The notes beneath the pieces are model-generated. The model was not told the origin of the DNA, did not search any database, and saw only the letters and a list, made by a program, of their open reading frames with translations. Shown one piece after another: positions 43,399 to 52,650 of a stretch of DNA of 64,000 nt (its first letter is position 1; each line of letters starts with the position of its first letter). The stretch lies in NCBI RefSeq assembly GCF_029269745.1, contig NZ_JARJHT010000002.1:558001-622000 (forward strand). The letters run 5' to 3'. A program made the position numbers and the translations under genes. Source of the DNA: Polluticoccus soli. Its GTDB lineage: Bacteria > Bacteroidota > Bacteroidia > Chitinophagales > Chitinophagaceae.

Positions 43399-44652
43399 CT
43401 ATGGGTGGTCAAGAGCCTTCGGCACAGGCACATGCTTTTTGTGTAGAATGGAGCGTTGGTGTCGACGCTCCAGCAGTTTTTGGGCCGCAATAAAGCACAC
43501 CAAAAGCCAGAACGATAGTAGAGGTGCCTGATAACGCAGGATAGAAAGCACCATTACCGACATGCCCACAGTCAACACTGAATAGGTAAATATGAATAAT
43601 AACAGCGTGTTGTATCGCTGGTTGTTTTGTCGCACAAGACTGCCCGATGATATTAGAAAAAACAATAGAGTTATTCCGATCAACAGCTTATTCAACATCT
43701 CAACTTTCGGGTTTTGTGAATCTGTGCCGTAGAAGCTGCGACGCAGTTTCAGCCAGAAAAGTTCTACTGCCGTCTTTGGTTCATCTGCGAGATAGTGTTT
43801 TACAAAACTTACTTCGTCCCGTGCCGGCGCAATATGCTCACCTTCTTTTAAAGTATAGTAGATGTAGTAGAAAGAGTCCGATAAGACCTTGACATTGTCT
43901 GGCAGTTCTATCGGCTGACGGTATTTCTTATTGTTAAAACTCAATCCATCCCGGAAGCTAGGTAATCCGCCCGATGCAATAAAACCGCTGCCATACTTGC
44001 TGTTGAAATATTGCCAGGGTGTTATGGTAAGCACGACCGCTAGCGCAAATACGGTTGCGGGTAGCAGTTTTCTACGAGTTAACAAGATCAACAATGATAT
44101 CGCTAATGCCAATCCCTGCATGCGGGTGAGAATGACAAGTCCGGCAAGCAAACCCGTTATTAATAGGTTGGTATTGCTGTTGCCTTTTTTTAGCGCAAAC
44201 CATACGGCATACAGCGAGCAACAAATGAAGATCAGTTCACTATTTACACCTCTAACAATAAAAGAAAGAATATAGGGGTTGAAGATCACGATGGTGGTCG
44301 CGAGTTTCTTCAAAATGGTAGACGCATTGTATTCAAAATGTTTCAGAAGAAGCTCAAAGCCCCGCTGAATTAGTAGGGTCAAAAGTGTATGAAGCAGCAA
44401 TATGGCTGCTCCCTTTCCGGCGAAACCGAGTAATTTAAATGCTGTAAAATAGATGAGACTGGTAATTGGCGGATATCTATTGTTGAGCTGTCCGGCCGAA
44501 ATAAGGGAGCCTGTGTTTGATAGCTGGTTGATTTGCTTTGCGTAGTCACCAAGGTCGGTGTCCCATGTCCCGATGGAGTATGATGCAAGCAGTGCTACGA
44601 TAATCAGAACGTAGCCGGCATACCTATGGATATATTTTAAACGAAGGTTCAC
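43399..44652 (-). CDS. Polytopic membrane protein, GT-C glycosyltransferase-like
   Basis: 417 residues with about ten transmembrane helices. The first periplasmic loop has WDTDLGDYAKQINQL and NNRYPPITSLIYFTAFKLLG, which matches the acidic motif and P-P-x-x-x-L pattern of GT39/GT-C enzymes. The C-terminal 30 residues are basic and cytoplasmic. It probably uses a lipid-linked sugar. No partner gene is adjacent. Confidence 0.65.
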   Translation of the reverse strand: MNLRLKYIHRYAGYVLIIVALLASYSIGTWDTDLGDYAKQINQLSNTGSLISAGQLNNRYPPITSLIYFTAFKLLGFAGKGAAILLLHTLLTLLIQRGFELLLKHFEYNASTILKKLATTIVIFNPYILSFIVRGVNSELIFICCSLYAVWFALKKGNSNTNLLITGLLAGLVILTRMQGLALAISLLILLTRRKLLPATVFALAVVLTITPWQYFNSKYGSGFIASGGLPSFRDGLSFNNKKYRQPIELPDNVKVLSDSFYYIYYTLKEGEHIAPARDEVSFVKHYLADEPKTAVELFWLKLRRSFYGTDSQNPKVEMLNKLLIGITLLFFLISSGSLVRQNNQRYNTLLLFIFTYSVLTVGMSVMVLSILRYQAPLLSFWLLVCFIAAQKLLERRHQRSILHKKHVPVPKALDHP

Positions 44653-44721
44653 TGTGCTTAAAAATCAAGCTAATACTAGGCAGGAAAACGGGAAAAAGCA
44701 AACGCGAGAAGCATGTAAAAC

Positions 44722-44751
44722 AAAAGGGCTTCTGAATTCAGAAGCCCTTTT
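44722..44751 (-). terminator. Terminator of the initiator tRNA gene
   Basis: A 15-bp perfect palindrome AAAAGGGCTTCTGAA / TTCAGAAGCCCTTTT begins 3 nt after the tRNA end on the minus strand. Confidence 0.85.
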
Positions 44752-44753
44752 CG

Positions 44754-44825
<72 letters not shown>

Positions 44826-44834
44826 ATGAGGGTG

Positions 44835-44842
44835 CAAAGATA
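44835..44842 (-). promoter_or_regulatory. -7 element of tRNA-fMet
   Basis: TATCTTTG on the minus strand (exact TAnnTTTG) ends 9 nt before the tRNA. Upstream, TTGTTTATTC lies near the expected -33 position. Confidence 0.6.
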
Positions 44843-44921
44843 AGGGGCAGGTTTTGAATAAACAAGCGTTTCTGTTTTTATTTCTTTAAAGAAGTTATTC
44901 CATCTATTTTTACCGCAGTTT

Positions 44922-45809
44922 ATGTCTGAACAATATCAATCGGGTTTCGTTAATATATTCGGTGCACCCAATGCAGGAAAATCTACATTGCTCAATGCAT
45001 TGCTGGGTGAAAACCTCGTGATCACCTCACACAAGGTGCAAACCACACGTCACCGCATACTGGGTATCATGACGGAAGACAATTACCAGATCGTTTTTTC
45101 GGATACGCCTGGTATCATCGAGCCCAAATACAAGCTGCATGAAAAAATGATGCGCCATGTAAAAAGTGCGCTGGAAGATGCAGACGTGGCGATATTAATG
45201 CATGACATCAATGAACCATTGGCTGATTTTGAGGCCATCGTGCAGACATTGAAACTCAAAGTGCCCGTTATTCTGCTGCTTAATAAAATAGATACTATTA
45301 AAGATAAGCAGCAGGTAGAAGTGCGGGTAAAAGCCTTTAAAGAAAAATTTCCTAACTGGGATGTATTGCCGGTATCTGCTAAATCAAAAACAAATATTGA
45401 CAAAGTTGTTCCGTTAATACTCAAGTCGCTGCCTGAAGCGCCACCTTACTATCCTGAAGATAGTGTGTCGGACAGGCCAGTTCGCTTTTTTGTAAGTGAA
45501 CTGATTCGGCAGCAGATCTTCAATATGTATCACGAGGAGATACCTTATCACACTGCTGTTATCATCCAGTCGTTTGAAGAGAAACCGCATATTAATGTGA
45601 TCAAGGCAGAGATCATTGTAGCCCGTGAAACGCAAAAGGTTATTCTAATAGGTAAAGGCGGGAGCCTTATAAAGAACCTCGGCATCAAATCGCGGGAGGC
45701 GATTGAAGAGTTCTTGCAAAAGAAGGTGCACCTGGAACTCTTTGTGAAAGTACGCCCCAAGTGGAGAGATAATGAAAACTACCTGAGGGAGTATGGATAT
45801 AATTCCTGA
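44922..45809 (+). CDS. era: GTPase Era
   Basis: 295 residues. G1 is GAPNAGKSTLLNAL, G2 TTRHRILGI, G3 DTPGII, G4 NKID and G5 VSAKS. The C-terminal KH domain includes the GKGGSLIKNLGIKSREAIEEFLQKKVHLELFVKV signature region. Era binds the 3' end of 16S rRNA and assists 30S maturation. A near-consensus -7 (TATTTTTA) is just upstream. The stop overlaps the next gene by 17 nt. Confidence 0.95.
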   Translation: MSEQYQSGFVNIFGAPNAGKSTLLNALLGENLVITSHKVQTTRHRILGIMTEDNYQIVFSDTPGIIEPKYKLHEKMMRHVKSALEDADVAILMHDINEPLADFEAIVQTLKLKVPVILLLNKIDTIKDKQQVEVRVKAFKEKFPNWDVLPVSAKSKTNIDKVVPLILKSLPEAPPYYPEDSVSDRPVRFFVSELIRQQIFNMYHEEIPYHTAVIIQSFEEKPHINVIKAEIIVARETQKVILIGKGGSLIKNLGIKSREAIEEFLQKKVHLELFVKVRPKWRDNENYLREYGYNS

Positions 45810-46680
45810 TCCGCGCATACAAGTTTTACAACCCGAATGGTTCTTTCCTTATGTACAGGAAGTAGCCATGTTGCGATTGGACGAAGTGCACCCAATAGTG
45901 TCCGGTAACAAGTGGTTTAAGCTCAAACGCAATATTACTCATGCTATTCAACAGGGCTGCGAGACAATACTGACATTCGGAGGGGGATATTCTAATCACC
46001 TTGTTGCTACAGCCGCTGCCGCAAAAGAATTTGGGTTAAAAAGTGTAGGAGTCGTTCGTGGAGTGTACGAACAATTGACACCGACGCTTGTAGCCTGCCA
46101 AGGATTCGACATGCTGATCGAATTTGTTTCGCAGGACGAGTATGATCGGAAAGATGACGAGACCTGGCTGAAACAATTGACAGAGAAATATGAAAAAGTA
46201 TTTGTTGTTCCTGAAGGTGGCGCCAATGACTGGGGCAGGGAAGGAGCTGCGGAAATAGCGGGTTTTATCCCATCGGGCTATACTCATGTATGTGTGTCTG
46301 TAGGTACTGGTACCACGCTGGAAGGTATTAGAAAAGCACTATCTACAGAAGTAGAGGTCTTTGGCTATGTGCCTATGAAAGGAGGCACTTACCTGACTGA
46401 TGAAATTTCCAAACACGTTCCTTCAAATGCTAACTGGCTACTTTTTGATGAATGGCATTTTGGTGGGTTTGGAAAACGCACTGACGGACTTATTTCTTTT
46501 ATGAATGAGTTCTATTCAATAAACCACATCCCATTGGATATGGTCTACACAGCAAAAATGATGTATGGTGTGCAAGCTCAAATGAAAGCAGGCGTTTTTC
46601 CTCCCGACGCCAGCATTTTATGCATACATACGGGTGGGCTGCAAGGCAACTCAAGTATTGCTGAAAGGCTTGTATACTAA
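45793..46680 (+). CDS. PLP-dependent ACC deaminase / D-cysteine desulfhydrase family
   Basis: 295 residues, fold type II PLP enzyme. The PLP lysine is in HPIVSGNKWFKLKRN; the substrate and phosphate-binding segments are LTFGGGYSNHLVATAAAAKEFG and VSVGTGTTLEGIRKAL. The family contains ACC deaminase and D-cysteine desulfhydrase, and sequence alone does not decide; the latter is likelier in this phylum. Its ATG lies 17 nt inside era, so translation is probably coupled. Confidence 0.85.
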   Translation: MDIIPDPRIQVLQPEWFFPYVQEVAMLRLDEVHPIVSGNKWFKLKRNITHAIQQGCETILTFGGGYSNHLVATAAAAKEFGLKSVGVVRGVYEQLTPTLVACQGFDMLIEFVSQDEYDRKDDETWLKQLTEKYEKVFVVPEGGANDWGREGAAEIAGFIPSGYTHVCVSVGTGTTLEGIRKALSTEVEVFGYVPMKGGTYLTDEISKHVPSNANWLLFDEWHFGGFGKRTDGLISFMNEFYSINHIPLDMVYTAKMMYGVQAQMKAGVFPPDASILCIHTGGLQGNSSIAERLVY

Positions 46681-46725
46681 GTGTCTTATTCCAGAAGTAT
46701 TATCTTGCACCTATAATACGCACGC

Positions 46726-48126
46726 ATGGCTGAAATGACCGCAAAAAAAGGCAACCGCCTTACTCTATATATTATTATCGCTCTTTTTGCTGGTATAGGT
46801 TTAGGTTTTTGGTTGAACGGCAGTTATGTGAAAGAAGAGAACAAGATCATTGCGGCTAACGAAATACTGGTTAGCAAATTACAAGCACAGATGAAGGGCG
46901 TGGCGGACACTACAAACCCTGCTTATATCGCACTGGCTGCTCAAAAGAAAGAAGCATCCTCGGCAAAGAGCGCGGCTCTTGAGTCGCGTGACAAGAAACT
47001 TGAGCCATTCTCTTTGCTTGCTGATATTTTTATACGCCTGATAAAAATGATCGTGGCACCACTGGTGTTTTCTACACTTGTAGTGGGTGTAGCCAAGTTA
47101 GGCGATATACAGTCAGTGGGACGCATTGGAGGTAAAACGCTCTTATGGTTCTTCGGGGCGTCATTTATCAGCTTATTGTTGGGCCTTATGCTGGTTAACC
47201 TTTTCCAGCCAGGTGTTGCGATGAAGTTGCCATTGCCAGATGTGACTGCAGATACAGGCATCAAGAAAACTGCACTTACGCTGAAAGATTTTCTCTACCA
47301 TGTTTTCCCATCCAGTGCCATAGATGCCATGGCTAAGAATGAAATACTGCAGATCGTAGTGTTCTCTCTGTTCTTTGGCGTGGCTACTGCGGCAATTGGT
47401 GACAAAGGACAAATTGTAATTAAAGCCTTAGATGCAATAGCGCACGTCATATTAAAGGTAACTGGCTATGTGATGAATTGTGCACCGCTGGCTGTATTTG
47501 GAGCCATGACAGCTATAATTGCTAAGCAGGGTCTGGGTATTTTAACCACATATTCCATTTTCATTGGTGAGTTCTATCTCGGGTTGTTGTTATTATGGCT
47601 GGTGCTTTTATTGGCCGGTTCTTTGTTTATCAGGGGACGCATATTCACGCTTATGCAGCGTATTAAAGAGCCTATCATGCTTGCGTTTAGTACCAGCAGC
47701 AGCGAGGCCGCGTTCCCCAAGACCATGCTCGAACTGGAACGTTTTGGCTGTAAGGACAAGATCGTAAGTTTTGTGTTGCCGTTAGGTTATTCGTTCAACC
47801 TGGATGGTTCTATGATGTATATGACCTTTGCTTCGCTATTTATTGCGCAGTCATACGGCATACATCTTGATTTTGGTACGCAAATGAGTATGCTCATGGT
47901 CTTGATGCTTACCAGCAAGGGAATAGCTGGCGTTCCTAGAGCTTCACTAGTAGTTATTGCCGGTACTCTTGCTACTTTCAATATTCCCGAAGCCGGCCTT
48001 GCACTGTTGTTAGGTATCGACCCTCTCCTGGATATGGGCCGCAGCGCTACAAATGTTGTAGGTAATAGTGTGGCTACGGTGGTTGTTAGCAAAATGGAAA
48101 AATCGTTAGAACATCCACATACTTAG
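46726..48126 (+). CDS. Dicarboxylate/amino acid:cation symporter (DAACS)
   Basis: 466 residues with the eight-helix plus two re-entrant hairpin layout of GltPh/DctA. HP1 is AFSTSSSEAAFPKTM (serine-rich), TM7 carries SFNLDGSMMYMTFASLFIA (the NMDG-like sodium motif as N-L-D-G), HP2 is TSKGIAGVPRASLVV and TM8 DPLLDMGRSATNVVGN with the substrate-binding Asp and Arg. An insertion between TM1 and TM2 (about 25-80) is longer than usual. It imports glutamate, aspartate or C4 acids with Na+ or H+. Confidence 0.9.
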   Translation: MAEMTAKKGNRLTLYIIIALFAGIGLGFWLNGSYVKEENKIIAANEILVSKLQAQMKGVADTTNPAYIALAAQKKEASSAKSAALESRDKKLEPFSLLADIFIRLIKMIVAPLVFSTLVVGVAKLGDIQSVGRIGGKTLLWFFGASFISLLLGLMLVNLFQPGVAMKLPLPDVTADTGIKKTALTLKDFLYHVFPSSAIDAMAKNEILQIVVFSLFFGVATAAIGDKGQIVIKALDAIAHVILKVTGYVMNCAPLAVFGAMTAIIAKQGLGILTTYSIFIGEFYLGLLLLWLVLLLAGSLFIRGRIFTLMQRIKEPIMLAFSTSSSEAAFPKTMLELERFGCKDKIVSFVLPLGYSFNLDGSMMYMTFASLFIAQSYGIHLDFGTQMSMLMVLMLTSKGIAGVPRASLVVIAGTLATFNIPEAGLALLLGIDPLLDMGRSATNVVGNSVATVVVSKMEKSLEHPHT

Positions 48127-48147
48127 GCACTTCTACCGTGCTTTTTT
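48125..48147 (+). terminator. Terminator after the symporter gene
   Basis: A 6-bp stem AGGCAC / GTGCTT (one G-T) with a 7-nt loop runs into a T6 tract immediately after the stop. Confidence 0.6.
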
Positions 48148-48194
48148 AAGCTTTATTTAATTATTTTCGCCACTCATTAGTTTGTTGACGGATC

Positions 48195-48905
48195 ATGCAC
48201 GATTTCATAGAGTTTTTTAAGGAGTTGATGAACGCCGAAAAACTGGCGGCGCTGGTAATGGCATATGGGGGGTTATACCTTGTTGCCCTGATCATTTTTG
48301 CTGAGACCGGTTTGTTTGTGGGTTTTTTCCTGCCTGGCGACTCGCTGCTATTTGTTACCGGGTTAATGATTGCCAACTCTCATAACCCGTTCGACAGCGG
48401 AGCCATGAACCTGCTTTACTGGATAACTTTGATCACAACTGCGGGTATCTTTGGGAACTCTGTTGGGTATTGGTTTGGCCGAAAGACAGGTCCGTTGCTG
48501 TTTGAAAAGCGCGATACGCTTCTTTTTAAACGTAAGCACGTGTTGCAAGCAAAAGAGTTCTATGATAGAAAAGGTGGTGGTGCTATTGTCCTTGCCCGAT
48601 TCCTGCCGATCGTGCGTACGTTTGCGCCTATCGTTGCAGGAGTAGTGAAAATGGACAGGAAAAAATTCTTCTTTTACAACGTTGTAGGTAGTATTGCCTG
48701 GGTAGCTAGTATGACGCTCGCCGGTTATTTTCTTGGCGAGTTCGAATGGGTAAAGCATAATTTCGAGAAGATTGTAATAGGGCTGATAGTAGTAACAACT
48801 GCTCCAGTTCTTTTCAAAATGTTCTTTGGGAAGAAAAAGTCTCCTGTTCAGGAAGTAGGTGAGGATGTAGTAGAGGAAGTCTTCACACCTTCTGATAAAA
48901 AATAA
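48195..48905 (+). CDS. DedA-family membrane protein
   Basis: 236 residues. VGFFLPGDSLLFVTGLM carries the acidic motif of the first re-entrant hairpin, and RFLPIVRTFAPIVAGVVKMDRKKFFFYN the conserved R-x3-R/G-x3-G segment of DedA/SNARE-associated proteins. DedA proteins are flippases, several acting on undecaprenyl phosphate. The C-terminal 25 residues are charged. The stop overlaps the MFS ATG (TAATG). Confidence 0.9.
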   Translation: MHDFIEFFKELMNAEKLAALVMAYGGLYLVALIIFAETGLFVGFFLPGDSLLFVTGLMIANSHNPFDSGAMNLLYWITLITTAGIFGNSVGYWFGRKTGPLLFEKRDTLLFKRKHVLQAKEFYDRKGGGAIVLARFLPIVRTFAPIVAGVVKMDRKKFFFYNVVGSIAWVASMTLAGYFLGEFEWVKHNFEKIVIGLIVVTTAPVLFKMFFGKKKSPVQEVGEDVVEEVFTPSDKK

Positions 48906-50128
48906 TGGACCAAAACAGGCAAGTATCTTTATTTAGTATCCCGGTGCTGGTAGCTGCACTGGGATATTTTGTTGATATATACGATCTGCTTCTATTTAGC
49001 ATCGTACGTATCAAAAGTCTGAAGGATTTGGGATTGGCAGATGCCCAGATCACCACCGATGGCCTTGAGATCATCAACAACCAGATGTATGGCCTGCTGA
49101 TAGGTGGAATACTTTGGGGCGTGATGGGTGATAAAAAAGGAAGGCTTAGTGTGCTGTTCGGTTCTATACTGCTGTATTCACTTGCTAATATTGCCAATGG
49201 TTTTGTTCAAACTGTAGATCAGTATGGATGGTGTCGTTTTGTAGCGGGCATAGGCTTGGCTGGTGAGCTCGGTGCCGGCATCACATTGGTTAGCGAGCTG
49301 ATACCAAAGGAAAAAAGGGGAATCGCTACATCTATGGTGGCAGGTGTGGGCTTAACAGGCGCGGTCGCGGCATATTTCATTGCGCAAAATTTTGATTGGC
49401 GGGTTTGTTACTACATAGGCGGTGGTTTGGGACTTGCATTGCTGATGTTGCGCATCAGCGTATTTGAATCCGGTATGTATAAGAGCATAGAGGATAAAGC
49501 GATCTCAAAAGGTAACTTCCTAATGTTCTTTTCCAATGGACGTCGGTTTAAAAAATACGCTTTAAGTATCCTGGTGGGTCTTCCAACATGGTATGTTATT
49601 GGCATTCTTGTTACGTTCTCGAAAGAGTTTGGTAAGCTGTTCAATATTAATGAAGAGGTGAAACCAGGCTTGGGTATCATGTATGCATATGCGGCGATAT
49701 CAATAGGTGATATTCTTATCGGTTTGCTCAGCCAGGCATTGCGTAGTAGAAAGAAAGCTCTGTATATTTTTTACGCCATCACGGCTTTGGGCATATTACT
49801 TTTCTTTACGCAGGACGGAGGTTCAGCCAGCCGGATGTATTTTATTTGTGCTTTGCTAGGGTTCGGTACTGGTTTCTGGGCAATATTCGTAACAATGGCC
49901 GCAGAACATTTTGGTACCAACCTGCGGGCAACGGCGGCGACTACCGTGCCCAACATGGTGCGCGGAGCATTGCCATTAATAGTTCACTTGTTTACATCTT
50001 TGCAACCGTCTTTTGGTTTTGTAAATGCGGGAGCCATAACGGGTGTTATCGTGATGGTTATAAGTGTGGTAGCAGCCTTGCTGACCGAAGAAACATTTGG
50101 AAAGGACCTGAACTTCCTGGAGGAATAA
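48905..50128 (+). CDS. MFS transporter
   Basis: 407 residues with 12 predicted transmembrane helices. The loop 2-3 motif is GVMGDKKGRLSVLFGS (G-x3-D-x2-G-R), and GIGLAGELGAGITLVSELIPKEKRG is typical of the metabolite:H+/sugar-type subfamilies. The substrate is not evident. It is translationally coupled to the DedA gene. Confidence 0.88.
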   Translation: MDQNRQVSLFSIPVLVAALGYFVDIYDLLLFSIVRIKSLKDLGLADAQITTDGLEIINNQMYGLLIGGILWGVMGDKKGRLSVLFGSILLYSLANIANGFVQTVDQYGWCRFVAGIGLAGELGAGITLVSELIPKEKRGIATSMVAGVGLTGAVAAYFIAQNFDWRVCYYIGGGLGLALLMLRISVFESGMYKSIEDKAISKGNFLMFFSNGRRFKKYALSILVGLPTWYVIGILVTFSKEFGKLFNINEEVKPGLGIMYAYAAISIGDILIGLLSQALRSRKKALYIFYAITALGILLFFTQDGGSASRMYFICALLGFGTGFWAIFVTMAAEHFGTNLRATAATTVPNMVRGALPLIVHLFTSLQPSFGFVNAGAITGVIVMVISVVAALLTEETFGKDLNFLEE

Positions 50129-50158
50129 CCAGGGTTGCGTTATTTCAACTGTAAATAG

Positions 50159-51508
50159 ATGAGCAGTGCATTATCAAATACAGTGTCTTCTGTTAAAAAA
50201 CGACTAAATCCAGCTGTTGTTTGCAGCATATCATTTCTGCTCAATCTAGTTGCCTACTATCCGGGCTTTCTTACTTCAGATTCTCTAGATCAATACCAGC
50301 AGACACTAACACGACCCTATAAAAACTGGCATCCACCAGCCTTTACGTTATTATGGCAGCTTTTGAATAACATATACGAAGGGCCATTTTTACTGTTATT
50401 CATGCAACTGGCCTTGCTATGGGGAAGCGGGTATTTGCTTATGAAAACTGTGCAGCACCGTGCTTGGAGAATCGCGATATTCGTCTTTTCCTTGGCGCCT
50501 TTTGTACAAAACTTTGCCGGATGTGTTGTAAAAGATAGTCAAATGGCCTTGACCTGGTTGTTTAGCTTTGCTGTCTTATTCAGGGCATATATTACTGGTA
50601 AGCACCTGCCTGTAGCAGGTGCATGTATCACGTTTATTTTGTTGTCATACGGCACATTCGTACGTATTAATGCATTGCCCGGTGCTATACCTCTTTACTT
50701 TTTTTGGGCGTGGGTTGTATTCGGTCGGGCTAAAAAGGTCTTTTCGATAACGGCATTTATGCTGTTATGTCTTGTCGGAACTATTGGGAATAAGGTACTG
50801 GAGAAGATCATAATTGTAGAAAATAACCACCCTCAAAATAAATTGTTCTTACACGACCTTGCCGGGATATTCGTTAGGACAGGTGATAATGTCTATCCCC
50901 AACTTTCTTATAGCGAATCAAGCTTTGATACAAGCTATCTGCGTCAACATTATCGGGCAGCCACCTACGATAATATTTTCTGGAATAAGGATAGTAAGAT
51001 GAAATGGAACTATCCTGACTCCACTTACGCGGCAGAACTGCAAAAAGCCTGGGGGGCGGCCGTAAAGAAACATCCGGGAGCATACCTCTCACACAGGTTT
51101 GAATCTTTTCTCTATTTTTTAAAGATCAAAACAGGTCCCGAAAAATACTATTCAGCCTTCTTTTGGATACATGAAAATCCATACGGGTTTGAATTGAAGA
51201 GAAATTTTCTTTGGTATGTATTTGTTTACCCGGTTTTGGCACAAGGCATAATGTTTTACATGAAGCCGTGGTTCTGGCTGCTACTTTGTATAGTATTATT
51301 GACTCGAACTTCGGCTATACACAATCGGAAACTACAAACTCCTTATATTGTTTTGCTCACTTCAGCATTGCTGTATATTTTACCGCAATTCTTCATCTCG
51401 CAGACCGACACGGAATTTCGCTATGTATACTGGAGCTGTATCGCATGCGCACTGGCAGCGATCATCTACCTGTTTCGTAGCAGACTTCAGCAAATAACAG
51501 CGGTTTAA
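50159..51508 (+). CDS. DUF6020-like polytopic membrane protein
   Basis: 449 residues with about 11 transmembrane helices. LVAYYPGFLTSDSLDQYQQTL and KNWHPPAFTLLWQLLN form the first periplasmic loop, resembling DUF6020 and related GT-C-like membrane enzymes; a periplasmic domain lies around 220-330. A glycosyltransferase role is inferred only. It overlaps the convergent mqnE stop by 4 nt. Confidence 0.75.
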   Translation: MSSALSNTVSSVKKRLNPAVVCSISFLLNLVAYYPGFLTSDSLDQYQQTLTRPYKNWHPPAFTLLWQLLNNIYEGPFLLLFMQLALLWGSGYLLMKTVQHRAWRIAIFVFSLAPFVQNFAGCVVKDSQMALTWLFSFAVLFRAYITGKHLPVAGACITFILLSYGTFVRINALPGAIPLYFFWAWVVFGRAKKVFSITAFMLLCLVGTIGNKVLEKIIIVENNHPQNKLFLHDLAGIFVRTGDNVYPQLSYSESSFDTSYLRQHYRAATYDNIFWNKDSKMKWNYPDSTYAAELQKAWGAAVKKHPGAYLSHRFESFLYFLKIKTGPEKYYSAFFWIHENPYGFELKRNFLWYVFVYPVLAQGIMFYMKPWFWLLLCIVLLTRTSAIHNRKLQTPYIVLLTSALLYILPQFFISQTDTEFRYVYWSCIACALAAIIYLFRSRLQQITAV

Positions 51509-52650
51509 GCTGTTGTGTTCTCGTAGATTTTTATCTCATTGTACAGAGTATCCCGCTCTACCGGCGTTTTGCCCACGGCGGCAATAAGATCACAAAGCTG
51601 CTCTGTACTCATGGCTGGAGTCTGTTCTTCCGAGCCTGCCATCGAGTAGATCTTCGTTGTATCGTCAATGGTGCCATCCAGATCGTTCACGCCAAAGGCT
51701 AGCGTGAGCTGCGCAGATTGACGTCCAAGCATTGGCCAATAGGCTTTAAGATTTCGGAAATTATCCATGAAAATCCGCGCAATGGCATACAAACGCATAT
51801 CCTCAATTACGGATACTTCAGGAATGTGAGACATATCATTGTCTTTATTCCGGAACTTCAGTGGTATAAAGCAATTGAAACCACCGGTTTTGTCCTGGAG
51901 TGCCCTTAACCTGCTCATATGGTCGACGCGGTGTGCATAGCTTTCTACATGGCCGTAAAGCATTGTAGCATTACTGTGCATACCTAAGTTATGAGCGGTT
52001 TCATGTATTTTCAACCAACCTTCACCGTCTACCTTATCTGCGCAAATTTGTTCACGTATTTCGGGATGGAATATTTCTGCACCGCCGCCCGGTAATGACT
52101 GCAGACCTGCGTCTTTAAGACGCTGCATCCCCTCTTCTATGCTCAGCTTCGCTTTACGGAACATGTAGTCTAATTCGACCGCAGTAAAACCTTTAAGATG
52201 CAGATCTGGCCTGTGAGCCTTTATTTTGGTCAGCAGTTCACAAAAGAACTCAAGGTTCATTTTTGGATGTACGCCACCAACAATATGCACTTCCGTTACA
52301 GCTTGTCCGTCGTACTTGCGAACTATGTCGAGCATTTGTTCGATACCCATTTCCCAACCTTCATCACGATGCTTGTATAGACGTGAGTAAGAGCAGAAAT
52401 TGCAGGTAAAGACACACACATTGGTAGGCTCAATATGGAAGTTCCGGTTGAAGTATACCTTATCTCCGTGCAAACGCCTGGAGATGTGTGCTGCAAGCGC
52501 ACCTACAAAACCCAATTCTCCTTTCTCAAAAAGCAAAACGCCTTCCTCTTCGGTAAGGCGTTGCTGGTTTTTAACTTTGTCTGCTATCGCTAGCAGTTGT
52601 TTATCAGAATATTGTTTTGCTACTTCTTCTATGCTAAGCTGCGGGATCAT
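51505..52650 (-). CDS. mqnE: Aminofutalosine synthase, radical SAM
   Basis: 381 residues. The radical SAM cluster cysteines are in TNVCVFTCNFCSYSRL (C-x3-C-x2-C), with VHIVGGVHP, QSLPGGGAEIF and KAYWPMLG motifs of the MqnE/MqnC/CofH group. The LPGGGAEIF and WPMLG segments favour MqnE, which joins 3-[(1-carboxyvinyl)oxy]benzoate to SAM in the futalosine route to menaquinone. The ATG shares one base with the M43 protease stop upstream. Confidence 0.88.
   Translation of the reverse strand: MIPQLSIEEVAKQYSDKQLLAIADKVKNQQRLTEEEGVLLFEKGELGFVGALAAHISRRLHGDKVYFNRNFHIEPTNVCVFTCNFCSYSRLYKHRDEGWEMGIEQMLDIVRKYDGQAVTEVHIVGGVHPKMNLEFFCELLTKIKAHRPDLHLKGFTAVELDYMFRKAKLSIEEGMQRLKDAGLQSLPGGGAEIFHPEIREQICADKVDGEGWLKIHETAHNLGMHSNATMLYGHVESYAHRVDHMSRLRALQDKTGGFNCFIPLKFRNKDNDMSHIPEVSVIEDMRLYAIARIFMDNFRNLKAYWPMLGRQSAQLTLAFGVNDLDGTIDDTTKIYSMAGSEEQTPAMSTEQLCDLIAAVGKTPVERDTLYNEIKIYENTTA

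Noticed and set aside
44722-44751. Perfect palindrome considered as an operator
   Set aside because: It lies 3 nt after the tRNA gene and has A/T flanks, so a terminator explains it fully.
52650-52650. Possible functional link between mqnE and the M43 protease from their one-base overlap
   Set aside because: Menaquinone synthesis and a secreted protease share no pathway; compact packing is enough explanation.
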